DNA from: G965197005 sp965197005
GTDB lineage: Bacteria; Pseudomonadota; Gammaproteobacteria; Pseudomonadales; Oceanobacteraceae
Length of the DNA stretch: 64,000 nucleotides
Direction of reading: 5' to 3'
NCBI GenBank assembly: GCA_965197005.1
Contig: OZ239982.1
Location: forward strand, 1,240,001 to 1,304,000
A model generated the notes under the pieces. That model worked only from the letters and a program-made list of their open reading frames with translations, was not told the DNA's origin and ran no database searches. A program made the position numbers and the translations under genes. Below are positions 26,450-35,522 of the stretch, in pieces; position 1 is the first letter of the stretch, and each line of letters opens with the position of its first letter.

Positions 26450-27155
26450 ATTACTAGCACTATTACCCTTTGTTGATAAAATCAAAGCAGACATTCTTAT
26501 CCACTCTTTTTTGCCTATGCTAAAAGCAGCGATTGGTTATTCAATTCCATTGAGTCTATTGGCTTTCTTATTCGGTATATTGATTGCTTTAAAGATGGTC
26601 ATTATTCGTATTTTGCCTTATCGAAACCTTTTCTTTCAGCTTATTTGTATGTTTTCTCGCATGTATGTTTCTATCATTCGAGGCACACCTTTGCTGGTAC
26701 AGTTATTTATTATTTTTTATGGACTGCCCAGTGTTGGCGTGCAGCTAGAGCCTTTTCCTTCAGCTGTTATTGGTTTTTCATTAAATGTTGGTGCATACGC
26801 TCAAGAGACCCTGCGTGCAGGGATTTTATCTGTTAATAAAGGTCAATGGGAGGCAGGCTTTAGCGTTGGTATGAGCTATTTACAAACCTTTTATCATATT
26901 ATTGCCCCACAAGCCTTGCGGGTTTGTATTCCTAATTTATCTAATACATTAATTAGTTTAATTAAAGACAGTTCATTAGCGTCTTTGGTGTTAGTGACCG
27001 AGCTGTTTAAGCAAGCACAAATTATTACTGCCAGAAATTATGAGTTTATGTTGGTTTATATTGAAGCAGCGGTTATTTATTGGATTATTTGTCTATTGTT
27101 GAGCAGCACTCAAAATATATTAGAAATAAGATTAAATAAGGCTTTTGCAAGTTAA
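26439..27155 (+). CDS. amino-acid ABC transporter permease (TcyL-like)
   Basis: A 238-residue inner-membrane permease of the His/Glu/Gln/Cys family with about five membrane helices. The cytoplasmic EAA loop reads EAGFSVGMSYLQTFYHIIAPQA at about residues 135-156. The MYVSIIRGTPLLVQLFIIFYGLP segment is the family's N-terminal signature. I chose the GTG at 26439, preceded by GGGGA; an ATG at 26391 would overlap the binding-protein gene by 59 bp, while GTG overlaps by 11 bp. It pairs with the ATPase 9 bp downstream. Confidence 0.87.
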   Translation: MLNELLALLPFVDKIKADILIHSFLPMLKAAIGYSIPLSLLAFLFGILIALKMVIIRILPYRNLFFQLICMFSRMYVSIIRGTPLLVQLFIIFYGLPSVGVQLEPFPSAVIGFSLNVGAYAQETLRAGILSVNKGQWEAGFSVGMSYLQTFYHIIAPQALRVCIPNLSNTLISLIKDSSLASLVLVTELFKQAQIITARNYEFMLVYIEAAVIYWIICLLLSSTQNILEIRLNKAFAS

Positions 27156-27164
27156 AATACAAAT

Positions 27165-27926
27165 ATGATAAATATAAACAATATACATAAATCTTTTTTG
27201 GGAAAGCAGGTTTTAAGTGGCATTGATTTACAGATTAAAAAAGGAGAAATTGTCGTTATTCTGGGTGCCTCAGGTTCTGGTAAAACGACTTTTTTACGCT
27301 GTTTAAATGCGTTAGATATACCTGATAAAGGTACTATCCAGTTTCTTGATAAACCACCGCTAACTATCGACTTTACAACAAAGGTTAATAAAAGAGCGTT
27401 ACTAAAACTGCGTAGAAAATCTGGCATGGTATTTCAGCAATATCACTTGTTTATAAATAAAACAATATTAGAAAACATTACCTTAGCACCGCTTGTTGTA
27501 CAAAATTACCCTCTTAAAAAAGCAACTGATATAGCAGAACAGTTACTAGATAAAGTGGGTTTAGCGGATAAGGCTAATTCTTACCCACAGCAGCTATCTG
27601 GCGGTCAACAGCAGCGTATTGGTATTGCGAGGGCCTTAGCGATTGCACCTGACTTATTGTTATTTGATGAGCCCACTTCGGCTTTAGACCCAGAGCTTGT
27701 TGGAGAGGTGTTGCAGGTTATGCGCTGTTTGGCTAAAGAAGGGCAAACTATGGTAATAGTAACCCATGAGATTCAATTTGCTAAAGAGGTGGCAGATAAA
27801 ATTATTTTTATTGATAAAGGTAAAATTATTCAACAGGGTGCTGTTAAATCTATATTAGACAATCCTAAAAACCCAAGAGTTCAACGGTTTTTAAGGCGCT
27901 TACAGCATACGCACTTGGGGAATTGA
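27165..27926 (+). CDS. amino-acid ABC transporter ATP-binding protein (TcyN-like)
   Basis: A 253-residue ABC ATPase. Walker A is GASGSGKT near residue 34; the Q-loop is MVFQQYHLF; the signature LSGGQQQRIGIARAL is near 145; Walker B is LLLFDEPTSALDPELVGEV. The sequence around Walker B and HEIQFAKEVADKIIFIDKGKI is very close to E. coli TcyN, the cystine ATPase, hence the likely substrate. Third gene of the binding protein-permease-ATPase set. It ends near the terminator at 27947. Confidence 0.9.
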   Translation: MININNIHKSFLGKQVLSGIDLQIKKGEIVVILGASGSGKTTFLRCLNALDIPDKGTIQFLDKPPLTIDFTTKVNKRALLKLRRKSGMVFQQYHLFINKTILENITLAPLVVQNYPLKKATDIAEQLLDKVGLADKANSYPQQLSGGQQQRIGIARALAIAPDLLLFDEPTSALDPELVGEVLQVMRCLAKEGQTMVIVTHEIQFAKEVADKIIFIDKGKIIQQGAVKSILDNPKNPRVQRFLRRLQHTHLGN

Positions 27927-27942
27927 ATTGTATTTAAAACCT

Positions 27943-27966
27943 AAAAAAGCATCATCTCTGATGCTT
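27943..27966. terminator. bidirectional terminator between the ABC operon and aceF
   Basis: An 8-bp perfect stem AAGCATCA/TGATGCTT (27947-27954 and 27959-27966) closes on a 4-nt loop. On the minus strand it is followed by TTTTTT, an intrinsic terminator for aceF, 22 bp beyond its stop. On the plus strand the T-run is weak, so it serves the ABC operon less well. Confidence 0.85.
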
Positions 27967-27987
27967 AATTGGTTTCGCTTTTAAACA

Positions 27988-29601
27988 TTATATCAACAAT
28001 GTACGCATGTCTTCTAAGTATCCTGCCAAAGTACGTGCAAAACGTGCGGCTTCTGCACCATCAATAACACGATGATCATAGGATAAGGATAGAGGCAACA
28101 ACAAGCGTGGTGTAAATTCTTGCCCATTCCAAACAGGTTGCATGCTAGCGCGAGACAAACCCAGTATGGCGACTTCAGGCGGATTTACAATTGGTGTAAA
28201 TGCAGTACCACCAATACCGCCTAAACTGGATAAGCTAATACAACCGCCTTGCATATCTTTAAGTGGCAGTTTGCCTTGACGAGCCAGTTCAGCTTTCGTA
28301 TTAATCTGTTGATTAATTTCACTAATAGAGGCGTTATCTACATTTTGCATAACAGGAACAAGCAATCCTTTAGGTGTATCTACGGCAACGCCAATATTGA
28401 TATATTGCTTCAAAATCAATGCTTGTCCATCATCACTAAGTGAGGCGTTAAAATTGGGATAATCTTGCAAGCATTTTGCTAATGCTTTGATGACGAAAGG
28501 GACGAGGGTAAATTTAATCCCCGCTTTAGCATATTGTTTATTTTGTTGCTTACGAAAAGCCTCCAGCTCGGTAATATCTGCCTGCTCAAACTGTGTCACC
28601 TGTGGCACATTAAGCCAAGCGGTTGTCATTGCTTTAGCAGTCGCTTTTTTAATGTTATTAAGCTCAACACTAACGACTTGACCAAACTGACTAAAATCAA
28701 CGCTAGGTACGGCAGGAATGCCAGAGCCAGGTGCATTGGGCGAGCCTTTAACTCTGGCTTTAACATAATTTTGAATGTCTTCTTTAAGTCGCCGACCTTT
28801 TGGCCCTGTACCTGTAACCTCACTGAGGTTAACTCCAAATTCACGCGCCAACTTACGCACCGCTGGCCCTGCATGAACTTGCGTTTGTGCATGCTGTAAC
28901 TCATCTAAATGTTGCTCTGTAGTGAGTGTTGCACTTTCTTTTTTGATAGCAGTTTGTGGCTTGCTATCAACGTTGGGGGTTACTTCTGCTGTTTTATGAT
29001 TGGGTGTGCTTGCCACTTCTGTAAGTAGCCGTAACAGACTGTCTCCCTGTTTAAGTTTGTCTCCAACTTTAATATTAAAATCAAACACTTCCCCTGCTTT
29101 TTCTGCAGGCAACTCCATGCTGGTCTTATCACTTTCCAGTACCAATAAGGTTTGTTCTGCTGCGATTTCATCGCCCTTGGCAACCAGCACTTCAATGACT
29201 TCTGCCTCACTAACACCACCTAAGTCAGGCACTTTCAGTTCTATTTCTTGAGTGTTATTAGCGCACTCTGACGTAGCTTCAGTATTGTTTGTATTTTGCG
29301 GCTGCTCTATTGCGGTGGTTGTTTGAGCTGTTTCAGTTGTTTGTTGTGCTTCGTTGGTTTTATCATCTAGATCTAACTCGCCTATTACATCGCCTTGTTT
29401 TATTTTATCTCCCACTTTGACTTTAAGTGAGGATAATTTCCCACTGGCTTCTACAGGTAATTCCATGCTGGCTTTATCACTTTCCAGTAATAAAAGGATT
29501 TCTTCTTGCTTTATGTTATCGCCAGAATTAACCAGTATTTCAATAACTTCTGCTTCATCAACACCCCCTAAATCGGGGACGGTTAAGATTTTTTTTGACA
29601 T
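27988..29601 (-). CDS. aceF: pyruvate dehydrogenase E2, dihydrolipoyl acetyltransferase
   Basis: A 537-residue E2 core subunit. Two lipoyl domains (about residues 2-76 and 121-195) carry the lipoylated Lys in LESDKASME (Lys43) and LESDKTSME. A Gln/Thr-rich linker separates them. The E1/E3-binding domain is AGPAVRKLAREFGVNLSEV (about 243-280). The catalytic domain ends with SLSYDHRVIDGAEAARF, whose His is the catalytic base. Start is 14 bp after the aceE stop, in the usual aceE-aceF order; no lpd (E3) is nearby. E. coli AceF has three lipoyl domains; two is common elsewhere. Confidence 0.96.
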   Translation of the reverse strand: MSKKILTVPDLGGVDEAEVIEILVNSGDNIKQEEILLLLESDKASMELPVEASGKLSSLKVKVGDKIKQGDVIGELDLDDKTNEAQQTTETAQTTTAIEQPQNTNNTEATSECANNTQEIELKVPDLGGVSEAEVIEVLVAKGDEIAAEQTLLVLESDKTSMELPAEKAGEVFDFNIKVGDKLKQGDSLLRLLTEVASTPNHKTAEVTPNVDSKPQTAIKKESATLTTEQHLDELQHAQTQVHAGPAVRKLAREFGVNLSEVTGTGPKGRRLKEDIQNYVKARVKGSPNAPGSGIPAVPSVDFSQFGQVVSVELNNIKKATAKAMTTAWLNVPQVTQFEQADITELEAFRKQQNKQYAKAGIKFTLVPFVIKALAKCLQDYPNFNASLSDDGQALILKQYINIGVAVDTPKGLLVPVMQNVDNASISEINQQINTKAELARQGKLPLKDMQGGCISLSSLGGIGGTAFTPIVNPPEVAILGLSRASMQPVWNGQEFTPRLLLPLSLSYDHRVIDGAEAARFARTLAGYLEDMRTLLI

Positions 29602-29615
29602 AATTTTCCCCGTAT

Positions 29616-32315
29616 TTAACTATTTATTGGATCAATTTTAGTGGCATCAATATTTAATTCTGCACGATACGCTTCCAGTTCTTTCTGACTAATATCACTG
29701 GCTAAAAAAAGTTCATATAGTGCCGCCCAAGCAATATGTTGCCAATCTACTTCAAAAAAGCGACGTAAAGCGGCACGAGAATCGCTACGCCCGTAGCCAT
29801 CTGTACCTAATACTCGATAAGCTCGATTTTCTGGCAAATAAGGGCGTATTTGCTCTGCATAGGCTTTAATATAATCGGTCGCTGCAATAATAGGACCTTT
29901 AGTGTTTTTAAGCTGTTTATATACATAGCATTCATTGATCCGCTTTTTACCTTGAAGCATACTTTCTCGCTCAATTTTTTGCCCGTCACGCTGTAGTTCG
30001 ATAAAAGAAGTAGCACTATAAATATCTGCGGCAATGTTTTTTTCTGCCAGCCAGTCTGCTGCTTGCTCTACCTGACGTAAAATGGCCCCCGAACCTAATA
30101 ACTGAACTCGCTTGGCTTTAGCTTTAGATTTAGTCTTACTTTGAGTATCTCGTAATTTATAAATCCCTCGTTTGATGCCTTCTTCTACACCTTTTGGCAT
30201 GGCATGATGAGTGTAATTTTCATTTAATGTGGTAATGTAATAAAAAACTTTTTCTTTATTTTCATACATTCGTTTGATGCCATCTTGCACAATCACTGCA
30301 ATTTCATAAGCGTAAGTGGGGTCATAGCTAATACAGTTGGGAATGGCCGCAGATAGCATGTGGCTATGCCCATCTTGATGCTGTAAACCCTCACCATTTA
30401 AGGTGGTTCTTCCTGAGGTAGCTCCAATTAAGAACCCTTGGCATTGCATATCCCCTGCTGCCCAAGCTAAATCACCAATGCGTTGAAAACCAAACATTGA
30501 ATAAAATATATAAAAAGGTATCATTGCCATGCCATTGGAGCTGTATGAGCTGGCAGCGGCCATCCATGCACAAAATGCACCTGCCTCGTTAATACCCTCT
30601 TCTAATATTCGCCCTTTTTTATCTTCCCGATAATACATCATCTGACCTTGATCTACAGGCTCATATAACTGCCCTTTTGAAGAATAAATACCTAGTTGCC
30701 TAAACATACCTTCCATACCAAAGGTGCGAGCCTCATCAGGAATAATAGGTACCACTCTGTCGCCTAAATTCTTGTTACGAATAAGCTGTGATATAGAACG
30801 AACCAATGCCATCGTGGTGGATATTTCTCGCTCTTTTGAGCTGTCTAATTGAGCTTGAAACTCACTTAATTCTGGTGCTTTAAGTGCTGTCCAAGTTTCA
30901 TTACGCTGAGGTAAATAACCACCTAGTTTTTGCCTTTGTTTTTTAAGATATTGGATTTCTTGGCTATTTTCATCTGGACGATAAAAAGGCAAATGCTCTA
31001 GCTCATTATCATGAATGGGAATATCAAAACGATCTCTAAAAGAACGAATGCTTTCAATATCCAGTTTTTTAACCTGATGCGCTTCATTTTGTCCTTCTGC
31101 GGTTTCTCCCATGCCATACCCTTTCACGGTATGTGCCAAAATAACGGTTGGCTGCCCTTTATGTAGCATGGCAGCTTGATAGGCGGCATAAACCTTATAA
31201 GGGTCGTGTCCTCCTCGGTTTAGCTTATAAATATCTTCATCACTTAAATCTTTAATTAAGTCATGTAACTCTGGGTATTTTTCAAAGAAGTGCTCACGCG
31301 TGTACTGCCCTCCTTTGGCTTTATAATTTTGATATTCACCATCTACTGTTTCGTCCATGCGTTTTTGCAATTTACCAGAACGATCACGAGCCAGAAGAGG
31401 ATCCCAATGACGCCCCCAAATAACCTTAATGACATTCCAGCCAGCACCTCTAAATTGACTTTCTAGTTCTTGAATAATTTTGCCGTTACCACGCACGGGA
31501 CCATCTAAACGCTGTAAGTTGCAATTAATGACAAATATTAAATTCTCAAGTTGCTCACGCCCCGCCAAACCAATAGCACCTAATGTTTCTGGCTCGTCAC
31601 ATTCCCCATCACCTAGAAATGCCCAGACTTTACGATCCTTACGAGGCACTAAACCACGAGCAGATAGATAACGCATAAAGTGCGCCTGATAAATGGCTTG
31701 TAATGGTCCAAGCCCCATAGAAACAGTAGGAAATTGCCAATAGTCTGACATAAGTTTAGGGTGCGGATAAGAAGACAGCCCAGGTGCTAGTGCTTCTTGG
31801 CGAAAACGCTCTAAATCTTGAGTTTGTAAGCGACCTTCTAAAAAAGAACGGGCATAAATTCCAGGAGATATGTGTCCTTGATAATAGATTAAATCACCTA
31901 GCGGGCAGTCTTCACTATCACTATTAGGAGCACGAAAAAAATGGTTAAAACCCACATCATAAAGTGTTGCACTAGAGGCAAAACTTGAAATATGACCACC
32001 TAGGTCACCACCGCCTTTTTTATTGGCACGCAATACCATTGCCAAAGCATTCCAACGGATAAGTGAGCGAATGCGTCGTTCCATAAATAAATCCCCTGGC
32101 ATAGGCGCTTCATTTTCAGGATTAATGGTATTGCGATAAGGTGTGGTTAGTGCATAGGGTAATGGTGAGCCATCACGGGTGGCTCGCTCAGCAATGCGTT
32201 GAATTAAAAAGTGTGCACGCTCAACACCTTCAGCACGAATAACTGAGTGAATGGCATCAACCCACTCTTTTGTTTCTATGGGATCTTGGTCTTGATTTAG
32301 TTCTATTTCGTCCAT
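29616..32315 (-). CDS. aceE: pyruvate dehydrogenase E1, homodimeric
   Basis: An 899-residue thiamine-diphosphate enzyme that decarboxylates pyruvate and acetylates the E2 lipoyl group. The ThDP motif is GDGECDEPETLGAIGLAGRE from about residue 231 through the NCNLQRLDGPVRGNG part. The length fits the single-chain AceE (887 in E. coli). It begins with ATG preceded by AGGAGC at 32321-32326. It heads aceE-aceF; a dyad in the leader may regulate it. Confidence 0.97.
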   Translation of the reverse strand: MDEIELNQDQDPIETKEWVDAIHSVIRAEGVERAHFLIQRIAERATRDGSPLPYALTTPYRNTINPENEAPMPGDLFMERRIRSLIRWNALAMVLRANKKGGGDLGGHISSFASSATLYDVGFNHFFRAPNSDSEDCPLGDLIYYQGHISPGIYARSFLEGRLQTQDLERFRQEALAPGLSSYPHPKLMSDYWQFPTVSMGLGPLQAIYQAHFMRYLSARGLVPRKDRKVWAFLGDGECDEPETLGAIGLAGREQLENLIFVINCNLQRLDGPVRGNGKIIQELESQFRGAGWNVIKVIWGRHWDPLLARDRSGKLQKRMDETVDGEYQNYKAKGGQYTREHFFEKYPELHDLIKDLSDEDIYKLNRGGHDPYKVYAAYQAAMLHKGQPTVILAHTVKGYGMGETAEGQNEAHQVKKLDIESIRSFRDRFDIPIHDNELEHLPFYRPDENSQEIQYLKKQRQKLGGYLPQRNETWTALKAPELSEFQAQLDSSKEREISTTMALVRSISQLIRNKNLGDRVVPIIPDEARTFGMEGMFRQLGIYSSKGQLYEPVDQGQMMYYREDKKGRILEEGINEAGAFCAWMAAASSYSSNGMAMIPFYIFYSMFGFQRIGDLAWAAGDMQCQGFLIGATSGRTTLNGEGLQHQDGHSHMLSAAIPNCISYDPTYAYEIAVIVQDGIKRMYENKEKVFYYITTLNENYTHHAMPKGVEEGIKRGIYKLRDTQSKTKSKAKAKRVQLLGSGAILRQVEQAADWLAEKNIAADIYSATSFIELQRDGQKIERESMLQGKKRINECYVYKQLKNTKGPIIAATDYIKAYAEQIRPYLPENRAYRVLGTDGYGRSDSRAALRRFFEVDWQHIAWAALYELFLASDISQKELEAYRAELNIDATKIDPINS

Positions 32316-32716
32316 TAATGGCTCCTAATGTAACCCAATAAATTAGCATCATTATTGGTTAATGATAAGTTTGTATGTGTTACGATTTTATTAATATTTT
32401 TCAGGTATTATTATTGCTCTGACTTTATAACTTATTACAAAGTAAGGTTAGTTTATCCTGAGTAAGCTCTATGAGTTTAGTTCAAAATTTAAAAGTTAGA
32501 TAACTAGATACTTAATTCTGGTTACTTTCTTTTTATTATTTGTATTTAAGCCTTTACCCATTAAGCCTAACTGTGCAAAAACACAAAGGTAACGCTTTTT
32601 TCTATAAACATGAAGTAATGAATTACATCTGTGACAAAATCTAAACAAACCAAAGTAGCTGGTTGTATGATAGATAATATAACAAGCCATCAGTGAGATT
32701 GGGCAAACATATGGGC
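32316..32716. other. 401-bp region upstream of aceE
   Basis: The gap follows the diguanylate cyclase stop and precedes aceE on the minus strand, so it must contain the aceE promoter. It is AT-rich. The one structure I can point to is the dyad at 32331-32361. No gene of believable composition is present, and no clear PdhR-type box was found. Confidence 0.45.
32331..32361 (-). promoter_or_regulatory. inverted repeat in the aceE leader
   Basis: On the minus strand TAACCAATAA (32361-32352) and TTATTGGGTTA (32341-32331) form a near-perfect dyad around a short spacer, one extra base being unpaired. It lies 5-36 bp before the AGGAGC ribosome site of aceE. It could be an RNA hairpin in the leader or a protein operator. 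ATTGG and CCAAT halves echo the kind of half-sites used by GntR regulators, but not the PdhR consensus. Confidence 0.35.
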
Positions 32717-34585
32717 TTAAATATGCTGAAAAATAGTTTGATTACGACCTTGCTCTTTTGCCTGATAGAGTAAGTCATCAGCCTGCTTAAAGACCTCATC
32801 AGGGTTACCATGTAGGCTTTCTAGCAGTAATAAACCTTGGCTAATGGTAATGATATGATGCGGTGATTTTTCATGCTTTATTGCTAACTCTGCTACTTTT
32901 TTATTTAAACTTTTAATCTCCTCAACAATAATTTGTGCTGAGCAATTAAATGTAATTAAAATGGCAAACTCTTCACCACCAATACGATAAAAACTGCTAT
33001 TTGCTTCGCTAAATAAGAAATTTCGTATGCAGTTTGACACCATAATCAGAGCCTTATCACCCTCTTGGTGTCCATAACAGTCGTTATATTTTTTAAAATA
33101 ATCAATATCGATAATGCAAAGAGCCAGATGTGCATCGCATTGATTAATCTGTGCCACTTTTTGCACCAGTTGCTGATTAAACATACGCCGATTAAAGGCT
33201 TGGGTCAGTTCATCTATCACCGACAATCGATATAGTTCATTGTTTAATTTTTCTAGCTCCTGAGTACGTTCAGCAACCTGCTCGCTTAGTCTTTCATTAA
33301 TGTCAATTTGCGCCAAGCGTGCTTGTTTTTCTGTTTCTCGCTGCTTCTTCTGTAGGATATTAACCTTATCTGCCAGTCCATAGGCCAGTAACATAACCTC
33401 TAAACTTGCGCCTATCAGCGGCATATTGTCGGTTAATATATTTTTATCTAGCACGCCAACAACCATCAAGCTAAAAATAAACACGCTGATGGCTAAGAAT
33501 ATAAATGATGCTAAAACATAGTAAGCCTCGCGTGATTTTTTATATGCAAAATACACTGCACAAGAAAAAACAATAATCGTAGACACCATGTCATAGAGCA
33601 AGATAGCTGAAATGGATTTTGCATAATAGCCAAATAAAATTAAGGGTAAAAATAAAATTGAAACGTACGCAACAAACATGATTTTTTTATGCATATTAGG
33701 CGACATTTGCTTTAAATTAAGATAATTTACCAAAAAGTAAGTTAAAGAGACGGGCATAAGTAAGGCAGTCAACAATAAAATCATATTATTAAAATATGGA
33801 TAATCAAACCATAGATATTTAAAGCCATAACCTCTTAACGTAAAACTCCAAACCAAGAAAATAAAAATAAACAAACTGTACAATCCATAGTCTTTGTCTT
33901 TGGCAGATACATACAAAAAGAGATTATATAAAATCATAGACAATAACAGCCCAAAAAACGCACCATAAATTAATCCATATATTTCTTCAAAACTAATAAA
34001 CTCACTGTCTGTTTGCAATATAGGTCTAAGCCCTTCATGTAGTCCATCATGTGTATCTATCCTTAAATAGAGGTTAACAGTTTGCTGGGCTTTTAAGGCT
34101 ATCGGAAAAGTAAAGGTTGGTGTATGTAAAGGACGTGAGGCAAATACACGGCGGTCGCCTGTTTGCCAAAAACGGATAATATGATTATTAACATCAAGAA
34201 TATAAAAATCAATAAAGTCCGTTACTTCAGATCTGGAGTTAAGAATAAGGTTAAGCTCTTTTGTATTGGCATTTCGGACTTGTACACGCAACCAATACGC
34301 ACTATCAGAAAAGCCAAAATTTAATGAGCTTTTGGTTATTTGCTGCCAAGAGGTATGCTGCACAATGTCGTTAATTTGCCATTGTTTTTTTGGGTCTTCT
34401 AAATACTGTATACTAGAAGAAAGATTAATGCTTTCTTGAATAAAGTTAACCTTAGTAATGCTCAAATTTTGTGCATTAACACTGGCAGAACATAGTACAA
34501 AGAACAGACATAGCAAAAAACCACTGCATTTTAGTTGCCTATGCAATGTTTGCCACTTTCGCACACTACTGCTTTCTCTTATCAA
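32717..34585 (-). CDS. 7TMR-DISM diguanylate cyclase
   Basis: A 622-residue membrane-bound signalling enzyme. It has a signal peptide or N-terminal anchor (about 18-38), a periplasmic DISM extracellular domain (about 40-190), seven membrane helices (about 200-390), a coiled coil (about 400-450), and a GGDEF domain (about 455-620) whose active site reads GGEEF, preceded by YRI. The autoinhibitory I-site RxxD, which should sit just before GGEEF, is absent (EANS there). So it should synthesise cyclic di-GMP without product inhibition at that site. Such proteins usually switch between motile and attached states. It stands alone on the minus strand. Confidence 0.92.
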   Translation of the reverse strand: MIRESSSVRKWQTLHRQLKCSGFLLCLFFVLCSASVNAQNLSITKVNFIQESINLSSSIQYLEDPKKQWQINDIVQHTSWQQITKSSLNFGFSDSAYWLRVQVRNANTKELNLILNSRSEVTDFIDFYILDVNNHIIRFWQTGDRRVFASRPLHTPTFTFPIALKAQQTVNLYLRIDTHDGLHEGLRPILQTDSEFISFEEIYGLIYGAFFGLLLSMILYNLFLYVSAKDKDYGLYSLFIFIFLVWSFTLRGYGFKYLWFDYPYFNNMILLLTALLMPVSLTYFLVNYLNLKQMSPNMHKKIMFVAYVSILFLPLILFGYYAKSISAILLYDMVSTIIVFSCAVYFAYKKSREAYYVLASFIFLAISVFIFSLMVVGVLDKNILTDNMPLIGASLEVMLLAYGLADKVNILQKKQRETEKQARLAQIDINERLSEQVAERTQELEKLNNELYRLSVIDELTQAFNRRMFNQQLVQKVAQINQCDAHLALCIIDIDYFKKYNDCYGHQEGDKALIMVSNCIRNFLFSEANSSFYRIGGEEFAILITFNCSAQIIVEEIKSLNKKVAELAIKHEKSPHHIITISQGLLLLESLHGNPDEVFKQADDLLYQAKEQGRNQTIFQHI

Positions 34586-34894
34586 ACTTAAAAAGTTCCT
34601 TACAAAATAAACATATAGCTTTAGTTAATATCATAAGTAATATTAACCACTTTTCTATATAGTATAGTTCGCATAAGATAATTTGCTGGCAGCATATAAA
34701 CTATTTTGTATATTATTAGTAACCCTATACTTGTTACATTACACTACATGCAAAGTGCTGTATTTGTCGTTAAAATGCGCTTTTAAATTAAGCAATTACT
34801 ATAAATTAAATGCAGTATCTGCCCTCCTACATACAATCCATTTTTTTAAAGTAAACAAATATTTTTATTCATTTTAAAAACGAGTTAATCAAGC
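34586..34894. other. 309-bp divergent intergenic region (diguanylate cyclase / mutT)
   Basis: An AT-rich gap between divergent genes. A 24-bp perfect dyad at 34624-34647 lies close to the cyclase start. A 64-codon frame at 34683-34877 has poor coding character and no ribosome site, and I do not accept it. No promoter is convincing. Confidence 0.45.
34624..34647 (-). promoter_or_regulatory. dyad-symmetric operator-like site upstream of the diguanylate cyclase
   Basis: GTTAATAT (34624-34631) and ATATTAAC (34640-34647) are perfect inverted 8-mers around an 8-bp spacer, 38 bp before the cyclase ATG. The spacing (centres 16 bp apart) suits a dimeric regulator on one DNA face. AT-richness raises the chance of coincidence. 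Confidence 0.35.
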
Positions 34895-35335
34895 ATGAAA
34901 ACAGTCTATGTTGCCGTTGGTGTTATTATTTATAACCAAAAAATTCTTATCGCCCAACGTCAAGCACATCAACATCAAGGTAATTTATGGGAATTTCCTG
35001 GCGGTAAAATAGAAACAAACGAAAATATGGAGCAAGCACTCATTCGAGAGTTAAAAGAAGAGGTCAACCTTGAATTAGAAATATCACAGCTGAATAAACT
35101 AATGCTAATTCCGCATGTTTATGAAGATAAAAAAGTGTTCTTAAATGTGGCTTGGACAGAAATAAACACCGAGCAGTACGAAAGTATAATAGGCAAAGAA
35201 AATCAGCCTCTTAATTGGGTTACTGTAGAGGAAATAAATCATTATCCTTTTCCCCTTGCTAATAGACCTATTATTTTAAGACTGCCTATTTTGCTTGATA
35301 ATCCTAAATTACGCAGGGCAAAAAATACAGATTAA
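34895..35335 (+). CDS. mutT: 8-oxo-dGTP diphosphatase MutT
   Basis: A 146-residue Nudix hydrolase that removes 8-oxo-dGTP from the nucleotide pool. The Nudix box lies at about residues 37-60: GGKIETNE leads into the RELKEEV core. The final conserved Gly of that box (REUXEEXGU) is Asn here (EEVNL). The N-terminal VYVAVGVIIYNQKILIAQRQ and the later LNWVTVEEI match the MutT group rather than other Nudix proteins. It is monocistronic and divergent from the cyclase. Confidence 0.87.
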   Translation: MKTVYVAVGVIIYNQKILIAQRQAHQHQGNLWEFPGGKIETNENMEQALIRELKEEVNLELEISQLNKLMLIPHVYEDKKVFLNVAWTEINTEQYESIIGKENQPLNWVTVEEINHYPFPLANRPIILRLPILLDNPKLRRAKNTD

Positions 35336-35368
35336 GACAGGCAAATAAACTAAAAGGGTTTAAAAAAT

Positions 35369-35445
35369 TGGTGGGCCCGCCCCGACTTGAACGGGGGACC
35401 TGCCGATTATGAGTCGGATGCTCTAACCAACTGAGCTACGGGCCC
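35369..35445 (-). tRNA. tRNA with CAT anticodon, probably Ile2 (ileX-type)
   Basis: A 77-nt cloverleaf with encoded CCA (plus 35369-35371). The acceptor stem is 5' GGGCCCG / 3' CGGGCCC. The anticodon stem CCGAC/CGG-like arms enclose the loop CTCATAA with CAT (35409-35411). The T arm reads GTTCAAGTC, and the anticodon arm resembles E. coli ileX (GCGACTCATAATCGC), so I read it as the lysidine-modified Ile2 rather than elongator Met. It lies 77 bp downstream of rpoD on the same strand, similar to ileX near rpoD in E. coli. A run of six T follows its 3' end. Confidence 0.9.
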
Positions 35446-35522
35446 TTTTTGTTACCAGTGATAAAACTGCTAAATAAGGAGGCGAGATTATACCCGCCTT
35501 AAAGCATGTTGCCAACTTAATT

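Noticed and set aside
32496..32690. 64-codon minus frame between the cyclase and aceE
   Set aside because: AT-rich, Tyr/Cys/Lys-rich random-looking product, no ribosome site, occupies the probable promoter.
34683..34877. 64-codon plus frame before mutT
   Set aside because: Poor coding character and no initiation signal; rejected as chance frame in AT-rich DNA.
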